Below, piece after piece: positions 7,641 to 16,036 of a stretch of DNA of 30,055 nucleotides. This DNA comes from Erythrobacter sp. (GTDB taxonomy: Bacteria > Pseudomonadota > Alphaproteobacteria > Sphingomonadales > Sphingomonadaceae), in the NCBI GenBank assembly GCA_002695185.1, contig NZOF01000065.1:1-30055 (forward strand), given 5' to 3'. The notes beneath the pieces are model-generated. The model was not told where the DNA came from, did not search any database, and saw only the letters and a program-made list of their open reading frames with translations. Both the position numbers and the translations under genes were made by a program. Each line of letters begins with the position of its first letter. Positions within the stretch are counted from its first letter, which is position 1.

Positions 7641-8582
7641 ATGGACATTGAGAGCTTGCGGACGTTTGTGGAGGTTGCCGATGCGGGCGGGGTGACTGCT
7701 GCTGCATTGCGCCTCGGCGTCTCCAAATCAATCGTAAGCCGTAGGCTTGCCAGGATGGAGGCGGAGTTAGGCGTTCAACTGCTGGCGCGCACCACGCGAG
7801 GTGCCGCGCTCACTGAGGGCGGCATCACATTCCGAGATCATGCCGCCAAAATCTGTGCAGAATATGATATCGCCATGGAAACCATTCTTCCCGCCGGGGA
7901 TCTGCGCGGAGGTTTCAGAATTGCTGCCCCGCTGACGTTCGGACCAACTCATTTTGCATCCGTCATCGCCGATATGGCGCGTATGAACCCGCTTTTGCAG
8001 GTGCGATCCTCCTACTCTGATCGCTTTGTCGATCTCATTACGGAAGGCTTCGACTGCGCGATCCGCATCGGGCATTTGACAGATTCAAACTTGGTTGCGC
8101 GCAAGGTCGGCTATACCCCTGCGATCTATGTAGCGACGCCTGAGTATATCGCACGACGAGGATCACCGGAAAAGCCGGAGGAGTTTGGCGACCACGACAT
8201 CGTGATGCAGGGGACCGAATCCTGGTTTGCCTTGGACGGAGACAGGTTGATCAACCTGAAGCCGAACGGTCGGTTCAAAGCCGACAATGCCGTTGCCCTT
8301 GTTGCGGCGGCTCTCGCCGGGGTTGGAGTCGCTGGCATTCCCAAGGAGCTGATAATTGACCACCTGGATTCCGGAGCATTGGTTCCGGTGATGAAGCGCT
8401 ATCCACCACCCACCCTTGGCATCTACGTCGTGCGTCCTCCGGGCCAGCATCCCGAGCGTAAGGTCCGGGTTTTGACCGAGATGATGATCGCCTGTTGCCA
8501 GAACCTGTGCAAAGCGATCATGCTGCGAGACGCCCACCGCGTGGGCGCGCCAGATCTGGAAATGACGAACTTGCGTTCCTGA
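7641..8582 (+). CDS. LysR-family transcriptional regulator (LysR-1)
   Basis: A 313-residue regulator with an N-terminal winged helix-turn-helix (GVTAAALRLGVSKSIVSRRLARME, about 17-40 with the wing following) and an effector domain from about 90 onward. It is a close paralogue of LysR-2 (24628-25521), roughly 70 percent identical by eye, including YSDRFVDL, GFDCAIR, VMQGTESW and RPPGQHP. Unlike LysR-2 it has no divergent target beside it; LysR-0 ends 152 bases upstream and a hydrolase gene follows at 8689. Its last 20 or so residues extend past LysR-2 and the reading frame runs over the 41-bp element at 8575. The ligand is unknown. Confidence 0.92.
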   Translation: MDIESLRTFVEVADAGGVTAAALRLGVSKSIVSRRLARMEAELGVQLLARTTRGAALTEGGITFRDHAAKICAEYDIAMETILPAGDLRGGFRIAAPLTFGPTHFASVIADMARMNPLLQVRSSYSDRFVDLITEGFDCAIRIGHLTDSNLVARKVGYTPAIYVATPEYIARRGSPEKPEEFGDHDIVMQGTESWFALDGDRLINLKPNGRFKADNAVALVAAALAGVGVAGIPKELIIDHLDSGALVPVMKRYPPPTLGIYVVRPPGQHPERKVRVLTEMMIACCQNLCKAIMLRDAHRVGAPDLEMTNLRS

Positions 8583-8615
8583 ACGCGCAACACAGCACCA
8601 CATGGAGCGACCCTA
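8575..8615 (+). promoter_or_regulatory. 41-bp element, copy upstream of the dienelactone-hydrolase-like gene
   Basis: GTTCC, five variable bases, an exact GCGCAACACAGC core, and CTA at the far end, in the same gap-free register as the other copies. It starts within the last codons of LysR-1 and ends 74 bases before the hydrolase start at 8689. Suggested role: regulator-binding site and promoter region of that gene. Confidence 0.7.
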
Positions 8616-8688
8616 CCGCTGCCCTGATGCGACTGGCACGATCAGCAACGATCGCGATTCGGTCCGCAAGCACACGCTAGGAGGCGGC

Positions 8689-9636
8689 ATGGGTGTCCAA
8701 AATCGGCGGGTTACCTTCAAAAGCGATGGTCGGGAGGTCGTCGGCCACCTTCGCCTGCCTGACCGGTTCTCGGACAAAGAGCGCCACCCATCAGTGGTAA
8801 TCGTCGGCCCCGGCAGCAGCGTGAAGGAACAAGCTGGCGCCACTTATGCGGAGAAGCTGGCCGACAAGGGGTATGCGACGCTAGTTTTCGACCCCTCCTT
8901 CCAAGGGGAAAGCGAGGGCTTGCCGCGCGACACCGAGAACCCGGCGGCTCGCGTTGAAGACATCCGCAGCGCAGTGGACTATCTGGTAACTCTGCCCTTC
9001 ATCGACGAGGAGGCGATCGGTCTCCTCGGCATCTGCGCGGGCGGTGGCTATGCGATCAACGCGGCCCTTATTGAACGCCGATTCAAGGCAGTCGGCACCG
9101 TTGTTGCCAACGATCTCGGGTCGGCTTGGCGACGCATTCAGCCCAAGGCGTCTGCGGTCGAAGAGATGCTGGCGGCAGTAGCCCAGCAGCGAACGGCCCA
9201 GGCCCGCGGCGCAGCCGAACGGCGGGAGCAATGGCTTCCCAGTCCCGCGGAGGCAAAGAAGGCGCGGATCAAGGATCCCACCCTGCTTAACGCCATCGAC
9301 TATTATGCGACTTCGCGTGGGCACCATGATCGCCGCACCAATATGCGCTTGTTGGTCAGCGACGCGCTCCTGATCGGATATGACGGTTTTCATCTCGTCG
9401 AAGAGTTGTTGGTCCAACCCCTTCAGGTGATTGTCGGCGGAAAACTCGGCACGACCTTCTCGCACGAGGCGGGAAGGGGGCTGTGGGAGCGAGCGCGCAA
9501 CCGCCGCGACTTTGTCGTGATCGACGGCGCCGACCACTACGACATGTATGACGTGCCGCAATATGTCGATCAAGCGATCGCCCATCTCGTGTCGCTCTAC
9601 GACGATCACCTGACGTCAAGCAGCGCGGCAGGCTGA
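8689..9636 (+). CDS. Alpha/beta hydrolase, dienelactone-hydrolase-like, with Cys nucleophile
   Basis: A 315-residue cytoplasmic hydrolase of the YcjY/COG1073-like group. The nucleophile elbow reads GICAGGG, placing Cys116 where most alpha/beta hydrolases have Ser, as in dienelactone hydrolase. The acid and the final His are probably within VIVGGKLGT and GADHYDM. An insertion of about 60 residues (about 150-215), rich in charged residues, forms a lid-like region. ATG at 8689 has an ideal AGGAGG; the longer frame to 8602 has no such site. It follows LysR-1 and lies under the 41-bp element, so LysR-1 or LysR-2 control is likely. Substrate unknown. Confidence 0.88.
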   Translation: MGVQNRRVTFKSDGREVVGHLRLPDRFSDKERHPSVVIVGPGSSVKEQAGATYAEKLADKGYATLVFDPSFQGESEGLPRDTENPAARVEDIRSAVDYLVTLPFIDEEAIGLLGICAGGGYAINAALIERRFKAVGTVVANDLGSAWRRIQPKASAVEEMLAAVAQQRTAQARGAAERREQWLPSPAEAKKARIKDPTLLNAIDYYATSRGHHDRRTNMRLLVSDALLIGYDGFHLVEELLVQPLQVIVGGKLGTTFSHEAGRGLWERARNRRDFVVIDGADHYDMYDVPQYVDQAIAHLVSLYDDHLTSSSAAG

Positions 9637-9677
9637 GGATCAGCCACGGTCGTCCAACACCCAAAAAGGAGGAGTTT

Positions 9678-9962
9678 ATGGGCATCACCGCACGCCCCGT
9701 TGCCGGAAAGACGCTCCTGTCACGGGACGACCACATGCTGGTGCTGATCGACTTCCAGTCGCAGATGGCTTTCGCAACCAAGTCGATCGACACCACGCTG
9801 CTCCGCAATAACGCCGCGCTGGTGAGCTGAGCGGCTGCGTCCTTCAACGTGCCGGCAGTGCTCACCACGGTTGCTGAGAAGAGCTTCGCCGGACCGATGT
9901 TCACCGAAATCGGCGACGCGTTCAGAGGGCCGTCGCTCCTTGCCGTAGTGCCGGAGGTATAG
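9678..9962 (+). pseudogene. Broken isochorismatase-family hydrolase gene
   Basis: ATG at 9678, with AAGGAGGAG upstream, opens a frame encoding the N-terminus of a YcaC-type hydrolase: LVLIDFQSQMAF with the catalytic Asp, then TTLLRNNAALVS. A TGA at 9828-9830 interrupts it exactly where relatives continue. The same frame then resumes with AAASFNVPAVLTTVAEKSF and FTEIGDAF, and ends in TAG at 9960-9962. The catalytic-Cys half is missing entirely. The gene therefore has both a nonsense mutation and a 3' truncation. The following XapX and amidohydrolase genes are common partners of such hydrolases, which supports a once-intact operon. Confidence 0.8.
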
Positions 9963-9965
9963 GAC

Positions 9966-10178
9966 ATGAAACCACATCGGATCTCACTCGCCGTTGGGGT
10001 GGGGATTCTTTTCAGTCTGATGGATGTCCGTTCTCCGGAACCCCCGGCCGTCGCGCTGATCGGTCTTTTAGGCATGCTGATCGGCGAGCAGGCAGGCACT
10101 GGCGCCCGAGGGTGGCTCAGAAGCGCCGGAGCGTCCGGGACGATGCAGTCGTCGTTGGTTGGAAAGGATCACCTATGA
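9966..10178 (+). CDS. XapX domain protein (DUF1427)
   Basis: A 70-residue small membrane protein. Residues 1-45 match the XapX signature: MKPHRISLAVGVGILFSL, then VRSPEPPAVALIGLLGMLIGEQ. Two short hydrophobic spans fit the family. The first span is a few residues shorter than usual, and the region after GEQ is a basic tail reading into the next start. Function of the family is unknown; the genes recur beside isochorismatase and amidohydrolase genes. Its TGA overlaps the amidohydrolase ATG (ATGA at 10175-10178). The start lies three bases after the broken isochorismatase frame, with GGAGG 10 to 14 bases before it. Confidence 0.75.
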   Translation: MKPHRISLAVGVGILFSLMDVRSPEPPAVALIGLLGMLIGEQAGTGARGWLRSAGASGTMQSSLVGKDHL

Positions 10179-12124
10179 ACCGGCTTTCCCGGCGCGACAC
10201 GATCGCGGGCGTCGCGGCCACCGCCCTGCTGGCGCCGGCAGCGCTGGCCCAGACCAATGGAAATCGCCGGAGTGACGTGATGTCCGACCTGATCCTCGTC
10301 AATGCCAAGATCACCACGCTGGATCGTGAAAACCCGCAGGCCCAAGCCGTGGCAATCCGGGACGGACGCTTCCTGGCGGTCGGCAGCGAACAGGACGTGC
10401 GGGCCGCTGCACCGGGCGCGACCGTGATCGACGCCAAAGGCCGCCGGATCATCCCGGGGCTAATCGACAGCCACACCCACATGATCCGAGGTGGGTTGAG
10501 CTATAACATGGAATTGCGCTGGGACGGGGTTCCCAGCCTGGCGGATGCGATGGCTATGCTGAAGCGCCAGGTGGATCGCACGCCAGCGCCGCAATGGGTG
10601 CGGGTGGTAGGAGGGTTCACCGAGCATCAGTTTGCCGAAAAGCGGCTCCCGACGATCGCCGAACTGAACGCGGCGGCGCCCGACACGCCGGTCTTCATCC
10701 TGCACCTTTACGACCGGGCGCTCCTCAACGCTGCTGCGCTGCGAGTCGTAGGCTACACCAAGGATACGCCCGACCCACCGGGCGGCGAGATCGTGCGCGA
10801 CGCCGTCGGCAATCCCACAGGCCTCCTGCTCGCTCAACCGAACGCGACAATTCTCTACTCGACGCTCGCCAAGGGACCGAAGCTTCCGTTCGACTATCAG
10901 ATAAACTCCACGCAGCACTTCATGCGCGAAGTGAACAGCCTTGGCATCACCAGCGTTGTTGACGCAGGCGGAGGCTCGCAGACCTACCCCGACGACTACA
11001 AGGTGATCGAGACCCTGCATGACCAGGGACTGCTTACCGTCCGGATCAGCTACAACCTGTTCACGCAGAAGCCGAAGGAGGAACTCGCCGACTTTCAGGG
11101 CTGGGTGCAGCAGTTGAAGCCCGGGCAAGGCGACGACAAATATCGGGTCAACGGCGCCGGGGAGATGCTGGTTTATTCGGCAGCCGACTTCGAGGACCTC
11201 CGGGTTGCCCGCCCCGACATGCCGCCGTCGATGGAGGGCGATCTCGAACCGGTGATCCGCCTTCTGGCAGAAAACCGGTGGCCGTGGCGCCTCCACGCCA
11301 CCTATGACGAGACTATCGACCGGGCATTGAACGTCTTTGAACACGTCGCGAAGGACGTGCCGTTCCAGGGCATCAACTGGTTCTTCGACCATGCCGAGAC
11401 GATCAGCGATCGCAACATCGACCGCATTGCTGCCCTTGGCGGTGGAATAGCGATCCAGCATCGCATGGCTTACCAAGGCGAATATTTCGTCGAGCGTCAT
11501 GGCGCCAAAGCGGCGGAGCGGACGCCGCCGATCGCGAAAATGCTGGCAGCCGGGGTGCCTGTAGGCGCCGGCACCGATGCAACCCGTGTCGCCAGCCATA
11601 ATCCTTGGGCATCACTCCACTGGCTCGTCACCGGCCGCACCGTTGGCGGACTGCGCCTTTATCCTGGCGCCAATCGGGTCAGTCGCGAAAAAGCGCTCGC
11701 CATGTGGACGCACGAGAACACTTGGTTCTCCAGCGAAGTTGGTAAGAAGGGGCAGATCAAGGCCGGGCAGCTTGCCGATCTTGCTGTGCTTTCGGGCGAC
11801 TATCTCTCGGTTCCCGAAAGCGACATCCCGCATCTGCGTTCCGTGCTGACGGTGCTCGGCGGCAAGGTGGTGTTCGGGGAAGGAGACTATGAGCGCCTGG
11901 CCCCCGCGATCCCTCGCCCGATGCCGGACTGGTCGCCAGTCGCCACCGTTGGCGGCTATCATCGCAGCCCGGAGGCATCCGCCATGCTTGCAAGCGCATG
12001 CGGTTGCGCGCACGGCTGCGCGGTACACGGCCACGATCACGCTGCTGCGCTCGGCGCTGACGTCCCCGCCAGCGACGTGCAGAGCTTCTGGGGAGCGCTC
12101 GGCTGCGGCTGCTGGGCGGTTTGA
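10175..12124 (+). CDS. Tat-exported amidohydrolase, YtcJ-like, with Cys/His-rich tail
   Basis: A 649-residue amidohydrolase of the YtcJ/COG1574 group. The N-terminus LSRRDTIAGVAATALLAPAALAQ is a twin-arginine signal peptide, so it is probably folded with metal in the cytoplasm and exported. The metal-binding SHTH (His100 and His102) follows GLIDSH; the GTDAT motif late in the protein is the usual Asp position. Near the C-terminus the normal domain ends at about residue 600 and is followed by some 45 residues containing ACGCAHGCAVHGHDH and a final GCGCW, an unusual metal-ligand-like tail. I chose ATG at 10175 over the longer frame at 10112 because of the ATGA coupling and the Tat motif. The substrate is unknown. 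Confidence 0.9.
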   Translation: MNRLSRRDTIAGVAATALLAPAALAQTNGNRRSDVMSDLILVNAKITTLDRENPQAQAVAIRDGRFLAVGSEQDVRAAAPGATVIDAKGRRIIPGLIDSHTHMIRGGLSYNMELRWDGVPSLADAMAMLKRQVDRTPAPQWVRVVGGFTEHQFAEKRLPTIAELNAAAPDTPVFILHLYDRALLNAAALRVVGYTKDTPDPPGGEIVRDAVGNPTGLLLAQPNATILYSTLAKGPKLPFDYQINSTQHFMREVNSLGITSVVDAGGGSQTYPDDYKVIETLHDQGLLTVRISYNLFTQKPKEELADFQGWVQQLKPGQGDDKYRVNGAGEMLVYSAADFEDLRVARPDMPPSMEGDLEPVIRLLAENRWPWRLHATYDETIDRALNVFEHVAKDVPFQGINWFFDHAETISDRNIDRIAALGGGIAIQHRMAYQGEYFVERHGAKAAERTPPIAKMLAAGVPVGAGTDATRVASHNPWASLHWLVTGRTVGGLRLYPGANRVSREKALAMWTHENTWFSSEVGKKGQIKAGQLADLAVLSGDYLSVPESDIPHLRSVLTVLGGKVVFGEGDYERLAPAIPRPMPDWSPVATVGGYHRSPEASAMLASACGCAHGCAVHGHDHAAALGADVPASDVQSFWGALGCGCWAV

Positions 12125-12132
12125 GCGGTTCC

Positions 12133-12564
12133 ATGACGGTGACGGTGAAGCGCCTGACCTTGTTGCTTGCCGCCGTTCTGATGAGCGCGGCGTCCGCACT
12201 CGGTGTCGCCCGCGAGCCGGCTACCGCCGGTTTTGCGATGGGACCGCAGCACGACACGACGCATGTCTATGTGCCCGTCGCAGAGTTCGACGAGTTCATC
12301 CGGGGCTTCGTTGCGACATTTGGGGGCAAGGCGTCGGTGTTTGGCAGAACGACGCTGATCGTCACCGACGGCGCGCCTCCATGGTCCTACGGCCATGAGC
12401 TGACGGGCTATGAGGTCGCCGTTCTAAAGGGCACGCCCGCCAGGGCACAGGGGGGCGGGGTGAAGCTGCTCGTCCCGACTGATACGGTCGGAGGTCGGAG
12501 CGCCGCCATAGCGCCGTTCCCCGGCGGCTATATCGCTGAGCTGCACGCGACCACCGCGCGATGA
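12133..12564 (+). CDS. Small exported glyoxalase-like (VOC) protein
   Basis: About 143 residues from ATG 12133; a TTG at 12121 would overlap the preceding stop. An N-terminal hydrophobic signal (LTLLLAAVLMSAASALG) predicts export. The mature part begins DTTHVYVPVAEFDEFI and ends SAAIAPFPGGYIAELHATTA, which resemble the two ends of vicinal-oxygen-chelate glyoxalase-like proteins; a middle part, about 40 residues in relatives, appears shortened. Its ATGA junction with the DoxX gene (12561-12564) shows tight coupling. A binding rather than enzymatic role in the periplasm is possible. Family placement is moderate. Confidence 0.65.
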   Translation: MTVTVKRLTLLLAAVLMSAASALGVAREPATAGFAMGPQHDTTHVYVPVAEFDEFIRGFVATFGGKASVFGRTTLIVTDGAPPWSYGHELTGYEVAVLKGTPARAQGGGVKLLVPTDTVGGRSAAIAPFPGGYIAELHATTAR

Positions 12565-12989
12565 GCGCGCACCCCCCTCCCATTTTTGTGAAGGCGATCC
12601 TCGACTGGCGGCCAACCTGGTTCTTTGCGCGATTGCTGCTGGTCGGTGCCTACCTGCTCGGCGGTGTGGTCAAGGCGAACGACTGGCAAGCAGCGGTCGC
12701 CGAACAGGCGCACTTCGGAATGCACCCGCCGGCCCTTTGGGCGGCATTGACGATTCCCGTCGAGGTCGTGGGCCCGCTGCTGATCCTGAGCGGCCGGCTC
12801 GTCTGGCTCGGGGCGGGAATGCTCGGCGTGTTCACGGTGTTCGCGGCGATTACAGCCAATGCCTTTTGGGTGCTGCCGCCGGGGCCAGAGCGCTTCATCG
12901 CCACCAATGCCTTCTTCGAACATATCGGGCTCGTCGGAGGCTTCATCCTCGCTGCACGGCTGGCTGAGGCTGAGCGGGACCGTGCTTAG
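12561..12989 (+). CDS. DoxX family membrane protein
   Basis: A 142-residue inner-membrane protein with four predicted helices: FFARLLLVGAYLLGGVVK, WAALTIPVEVVGPLLILSG, GAGMLGVFTVFAAITANAFW and IGLVGGFILAARL. The arrangement and the AxxFxxHxGLxGGFxL end are typical of DoxX/SURF4-like proteins, some of which act with quinone- or thiol-linked oxidoreductases. It overlaps its neighbours at both ends: four bases with the VOC gene and eight with the porin gene, placing all of them in one operon with the amidohydrolase. Confidence 0.85.
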   Translation: MSAHPPPIFVKAILDWRPTWFFARLLLVGAYLLGGVVKANDWQAAVAEQAHFGMHPPALWAALTIPVEVVGPLLILSGRLVWLGAGMLGVFTVFAAITANAFWVLPPGPERFIATNAFFEHIGLVGGFILAARLAEAERDRA

Positions 12990-14382
12990 GCAGACGCTGT
13001 GTCTCGTTCTGGCGCTCTGGGCCGGCTCTGCGAAGGCGCAAGGGATCGAAGCCTGGCAACCGCCGACGCTGACGACGGTGCGCTATGACGAGGACTGGGA
13101 TCGCCTCGGCAATCCTGGTGAGCGGACCGGGCGCTGGACGGAACGCTTCAAATATCTGCCGCTTGGTGAAGACGGCGCGTATCTGGTCAGTGGCCTGGAG
13201 CTGCGCGCGCGAAACGAGAATTACCGATCGAACCTCTGGGGCGGCGCTGACGCTCCCGATGATGGGTATCTTTGGGTGCGAGCGCTTCCTTATGGCGATC
13301 TTCATGTCGGCCGCTTCCGGGCCTTTGTTCAGCCAATCGCTGCCTACGCCATCAGCGTTGCCCCATCCGCATCCCCGGTAGATCGCACCAGCCTCGATCT
13401 GCTCCAAGGCTTTGCCGATGTTCGCCTAGGCCCCGGCCGGACGGGCGACACAAAAGGTTTTGGCGTCACCGTTCGCGCCGGGCGCGAACTCATGTCCTTC
13501 GGCAACGAACGGCTGATCGGAACGCGCTATGGCCCGAATGTGCCGCTGGCGTTCGACGGCGTTCGCGCGATCGTCTCCCTTCCGGGCGCGGTCGTCAGCA
13601 TCATGGACAAGCGACCCATACGCCAGGGTTTGCGTGAATTTGATGATCGATCCGATCGTCGCCGTCGCTTGTCAGGTCTTTACGCGACCATTCCTCATGA
13701 GGGAGGAGAGCTCGATATCTACTGGCTACGATATGGCAACGCCGCAGCGTCCTTTGCGGATGGGGAGGGACGCGAGACGCGATATAGCGTTGGCGCGCGG
13801 CTGGGTGGTTCCGCAGGACACTGGCACTGGGATGTCGAAGGGGTTTTCCAATATGGCAAGCTTGCCGCGTCGCGGATACGCGCATGGACGGGGTCGCTTG
13901 AGCTCGGCCATCGCTTTCCAGAGTCGGATCTCTCGCCCGACGCTTTGTTGCGGGTAAGCGTGATCAGCGGCGACCGGCGCTCCGATGACGACCGGATTGG
14001 CACCTTCAACGCTCTCTTTCCGCGCGGGAAGTATTTTGGAGAGCTCTCGCCCGTCGGCCCGACCAATCTTGTCGCCGTGACTCCCCGGCTCACTCTATCC
14101 ATAGCCGAACCGTTGACGGTGGCTTTTGCCGCGACGGCCTACTGGCGATACGCCACGGCAGATGGCGTTTACGACATCCCGGGGAACCTGATCCGGCCGG
14201 CTGGCGGCAGCTGTGCGCGTTCGATTGGCCAAGAGATCGAGACATCGTTCAGCTGGCAGGCAATGCCGGAACTTGAGGTTTCCGGCTCCGTCTCGGTCTT
14301 CAACGCTGGCACCTTCCTTCGCGAGACCGGTCCTCACAGGACCATCGGCATGGTCGCCCTTGAAACGAACTTTCGCTTTTAA
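12982..14382 (+). CDS. Alginate export family outer-membrane porin
   Basis: A 466-residue outer-membrane beta-barrel of the AlgE-like alginate_exp family. The start GTG at 12982 gives a clean signal peptide (LRQTLCLVLALWAGSAKAQG); the longer frame to 12859 adds residues overlapping DoxX and is unlikely. The barrel shows alternating strands, and ends with a final aromatic residue (NFRF), as outer-membrane proteins do. YDEDWDRL and SGLELRARNENY near the N-terminus are typical. In sphingomonads such porins accompany uptake of varied small molecules; alginate itself is not implied. It is the last gene of the amidohydrolase-DoxX operon. Confidence 0.85.
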   Translation: MLRQTLCLVLALWAGSAKAQGIEAWQPPTLTTVRYDEDWDRLGNPGERTGRWTERFKYLPLGEDGAYLVSGLELRARNENYRSNLWGGADAPDDGYLWVRALPYGDLHVGRFRAFVQPIAAYAISVAPSASPVDRTSLDLLQGFADVRLGPGRTGDTKGFGVTVRAGRELMSFGNERLIGTRYGPNVPLAFDGVRAIVSLPGAVVSIMDKRPIRQGLREFDDRSDRRRRLSGLYATIPHEGGELDIYWLRYGNAAASFADGEGRETRYSVGARLGGSAGHWHWDVEGVFQYGKLAASRIRAWTGSLELGHRFPESDLSPDALLRVSVISGDRRSDDDRIGTFNALFPRGKYFGELSPVGPTNLVAVTPRLTLSIAEPLTVAFAATAYWRYATADGVYDIPGNLIRPAGGSCARSIGQEIETSFSWQAMPELEVSGSVSVFNAGTFLRETGPHRTIGMVALETNFRF

Positions 14383-14400
14383 ACGAGGAGGCCCATCATC

Positions 14401-15102
14401 ATGCCCGACGTCGTACGCCCGTCCCCTTTGCCACTGCTCCTGCTGCTGCTGTCGCTAACGACGGGCCTGGTCGATGCGGCGAGCGTGCTTGGGCTCGGCA
14501 AGGTTTTCACAGCCAACATGACGGGCAACATCGTATTCCTGGGATTCGCGCTCGCAGGCGCGCCCGGCTTCGTGGTGGCGCCGGGCCTCATGGCGCTCGT
14601 CACCTTTATGGCTGGCGCGCTGGTGGCGGGCCGTCTCGGAAGGTCGATGGGAGGGCGCCCGCTCCGGCGCTGGCTGCTAACAGCGGCGTTCTTTGAGGTC
14701 GCTCTGCTATGGGGTGCCGCGGCGATTGCGCTCTGCTTCGACGTCGCGGATCAGGCTCCGCAATGGGCGCTGTATGCCATCATCGCCGCGACTGCGATCG
14801 CGATGGGATTCCGAAACGCCACTATCCGTCAACTCAAGGTGCCTGACCTGACCACGACGGTGCTTACCCTCACCATCACGGGCATCGCGGCCGACTCAAG
14901 TTTGGCGGGGGGCGGCAATCCGAACTGGGGACGCCGGATTGGCAGCGTCGCGGCGATCCTCGGCGGTGCAGCGCTGGGCGCGCTTCTGGTTGTTCGAACC
15001 GGATCGCTGGTCATGCCGCTCATACTCGCCGGCGCTCTCGTGCTCGTCGGCACAGCATTTTGCGCGGTTCATCCGGGCGCGCTCGAGCCGGCGAAATCCT
15101 AA
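14401..15102 (+). CDS. YoaK/DUF1275 family membrane protein
   Basis: A 233-residue inner-membrane protein with six or seven hydrophobic helices. The family signature is complete: LSLTTGLVDAASVLGLGKVFTANMTGN in the first third and MGFRNATIRQLKVPDLTTTVLT in the second. Function of the family is unknown. ATG at 14401 has AGGAGG 10 bases upstream. It follows the porin gene by 18 bases and may be co-transcribed, but it belongs to a different functional set. Confidence 0.88.
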   Translation: MPDVVRPSPLPLLLLLLSLTTGLVDAASVLGLGKVFTANMTGNIVFLGFALAGAPGFVVAPGLMALVTFMAGALVAGRLGRSMGGRPLRRWLLTAAFFEVALLWGAAAIALCFDVADQAPQWALYAIIAATAIAMGFRNATIRQLKVPDLTTTVLTLTITGIAADSSLAGGGNPNWGRRIGSVAAILGGAALGALLVVRTGSLVMPLILAGALVLVGTAFCAVHPGALEPAKS

Positions 15103-15140
15103 GGGCGCCCGCCCTGCAAAAGCGAAAGGTCAAGGTCGCG

Positions 15141-15710
15141 ATGGATAGCAAGCGTCTGGAAGCGTTCACCGACGGCGTCATTGCAATTATCATTACCATC
15201 ATGGTTCTGGATCTCGAGCCGCCCCACTCGAGCGAGCTCTCCGCTCTCCGGGAGAGCGTTCCGATGTTCAGCGCCTACCTCATCAGCTTCGTCAACGTGG
15301 GGCTTTACTGGAACAACCATCACCATCTGATGCACGCGACGGAGCGCATTGATGGCCGCGTGCTTTGGCTTAACCTCGCTTTGCTATTCTGGCTTAGCTT
15401 GGTGCCATTCGTCGTCCGATGGAATAACGACACCAACTTTGCAGTAGCTCCGACCGCGGCATATGGCGTCGTACTCGGGATGGCCGCACTCTGCTACGAA
15501 CTGATCGAGCGAGCGATCATCGCGTACAACGGACCGGCATCCCGCGTTGCCAAGGGTATCGGAAGCGATCGCAAAGGGCTTGTAAGCATCGCCCTGTACG
15601 TCGCGGCTGTTCCGCTTGCATTCGTGAGCCGGGGAGTGGCGCTGACGATCTACATCGGCGTGATAGCGCTGTGGATCGTGCCGGATCGCCGTATGGTTGC
15701 CAAAAAATGA
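15141..15710 (+). CDS. TMEM175-like (DUF1211) membrane protein
   Basis: A 189-residue membrane protein with a single six-helix TMEM175 repeat. The pore-helix signature RLEAFTDGVIAI stands at residues 4-15; FTDG replaces the more common FSDG. WNNHHHLMHA follows in helix three. Bacterial relatives assemble as tetramers and are potassium-permeable channels with low selectivity. ATG at 15141 is chosen over the upstream frame (15060), which overlaps the DUF1275 gene and lacks the family sequence. No strong ribosome-binding site beyond AAAGGTCAAGG. Confidence 0.85.
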   Translation: MDSKRLEAFTDGVIAIIITIMVLDLEPPHSSELSALRESVPMFSAYLISFVNVGLYWNNHHHLMHATERIDGRVLWLNLALLFWLSLVPFVVRWNNDTNFAVAPTAAYGVVLGMAALCYELIERAIIAYNGPASRVAKGIGSDRKGLVSIALYVAAVPLAFVSRGVALTIYIGVIALWIVPDRRMVAKK

Positions 15711-15883
15711 AATGCTGGTCACTTTCGCCGCAGCCCTTCGCGTCGTGCATTGGTCGTGGCTGGCGGGCGCCGCATCGCCACGCGCTACGATCGATGCCCA
15801 TCGCCTTCTCGACCATCGCCTCCGCAGTCGCCGTCATCTGCTGGCTATGATCAATGAATCCCGACCTTAAGCCGCGTATCGGC
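15711..15883. other. Gap with no recognisable gene, before the SDR control region
   Basis: Between the TMEM175-like gene and the SDR gene lie 326 bases. The left part contains two short overlapping open frames on the plus strand (for example 15713-15870) with no ribosome-binding site or similarity I recognise. The right part holds the 41-bp element (15884-15924) and, beside it, an inverted CGCTA/TAGCG pair at 15920-15940. Confidence 0.5.
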
Positions 15884-15924
15884 GTTCCACTTCGCGCAAC
15901 ACAGCTTGGCAGAGGCTGACGCTA
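15884..15924 (+). promoter_or_regulatory. 41-bp element, copy upstream of the SDR gene
   Basis: GTTCC, five variable bases, an exact GCGCAACACAGC core, and TGA-C-GCTA at the far end. It is gap-free against the copies at 23729 and 24582. It ends 113 bases before the SDR start at 16037. No LysR gene is adjacent here, so any regulator acts from elsewhere in the genome or window. Confidence 0.75.
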
Positions 15925-16036
15925 AGAATCGCTGATAGCGACCGCTAAGTTCGCGGGTGACGAAGTCGTGTGCCTTTCCCATCCCCCGGCGAAACGCGGG
16001 CGATTTGAACCGAACATGACAGAAAAGGACGAGAAT

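Noticed and set aside
9828..9830. The in-frame TGA as a selenocysteine codon
   Set aside because: The family uses no selenocysteine at this place, no SECIS-like hairpin follows, and the gene also lacks its C-terminal half.
10460..11599. A 379-codon minus-strand frame opposite the amidohydrolase
   Set aside because: The plus strand encodes a well-conserved amidohydrolase; the opposite frame has no domain, no start site and shadow-like composition.
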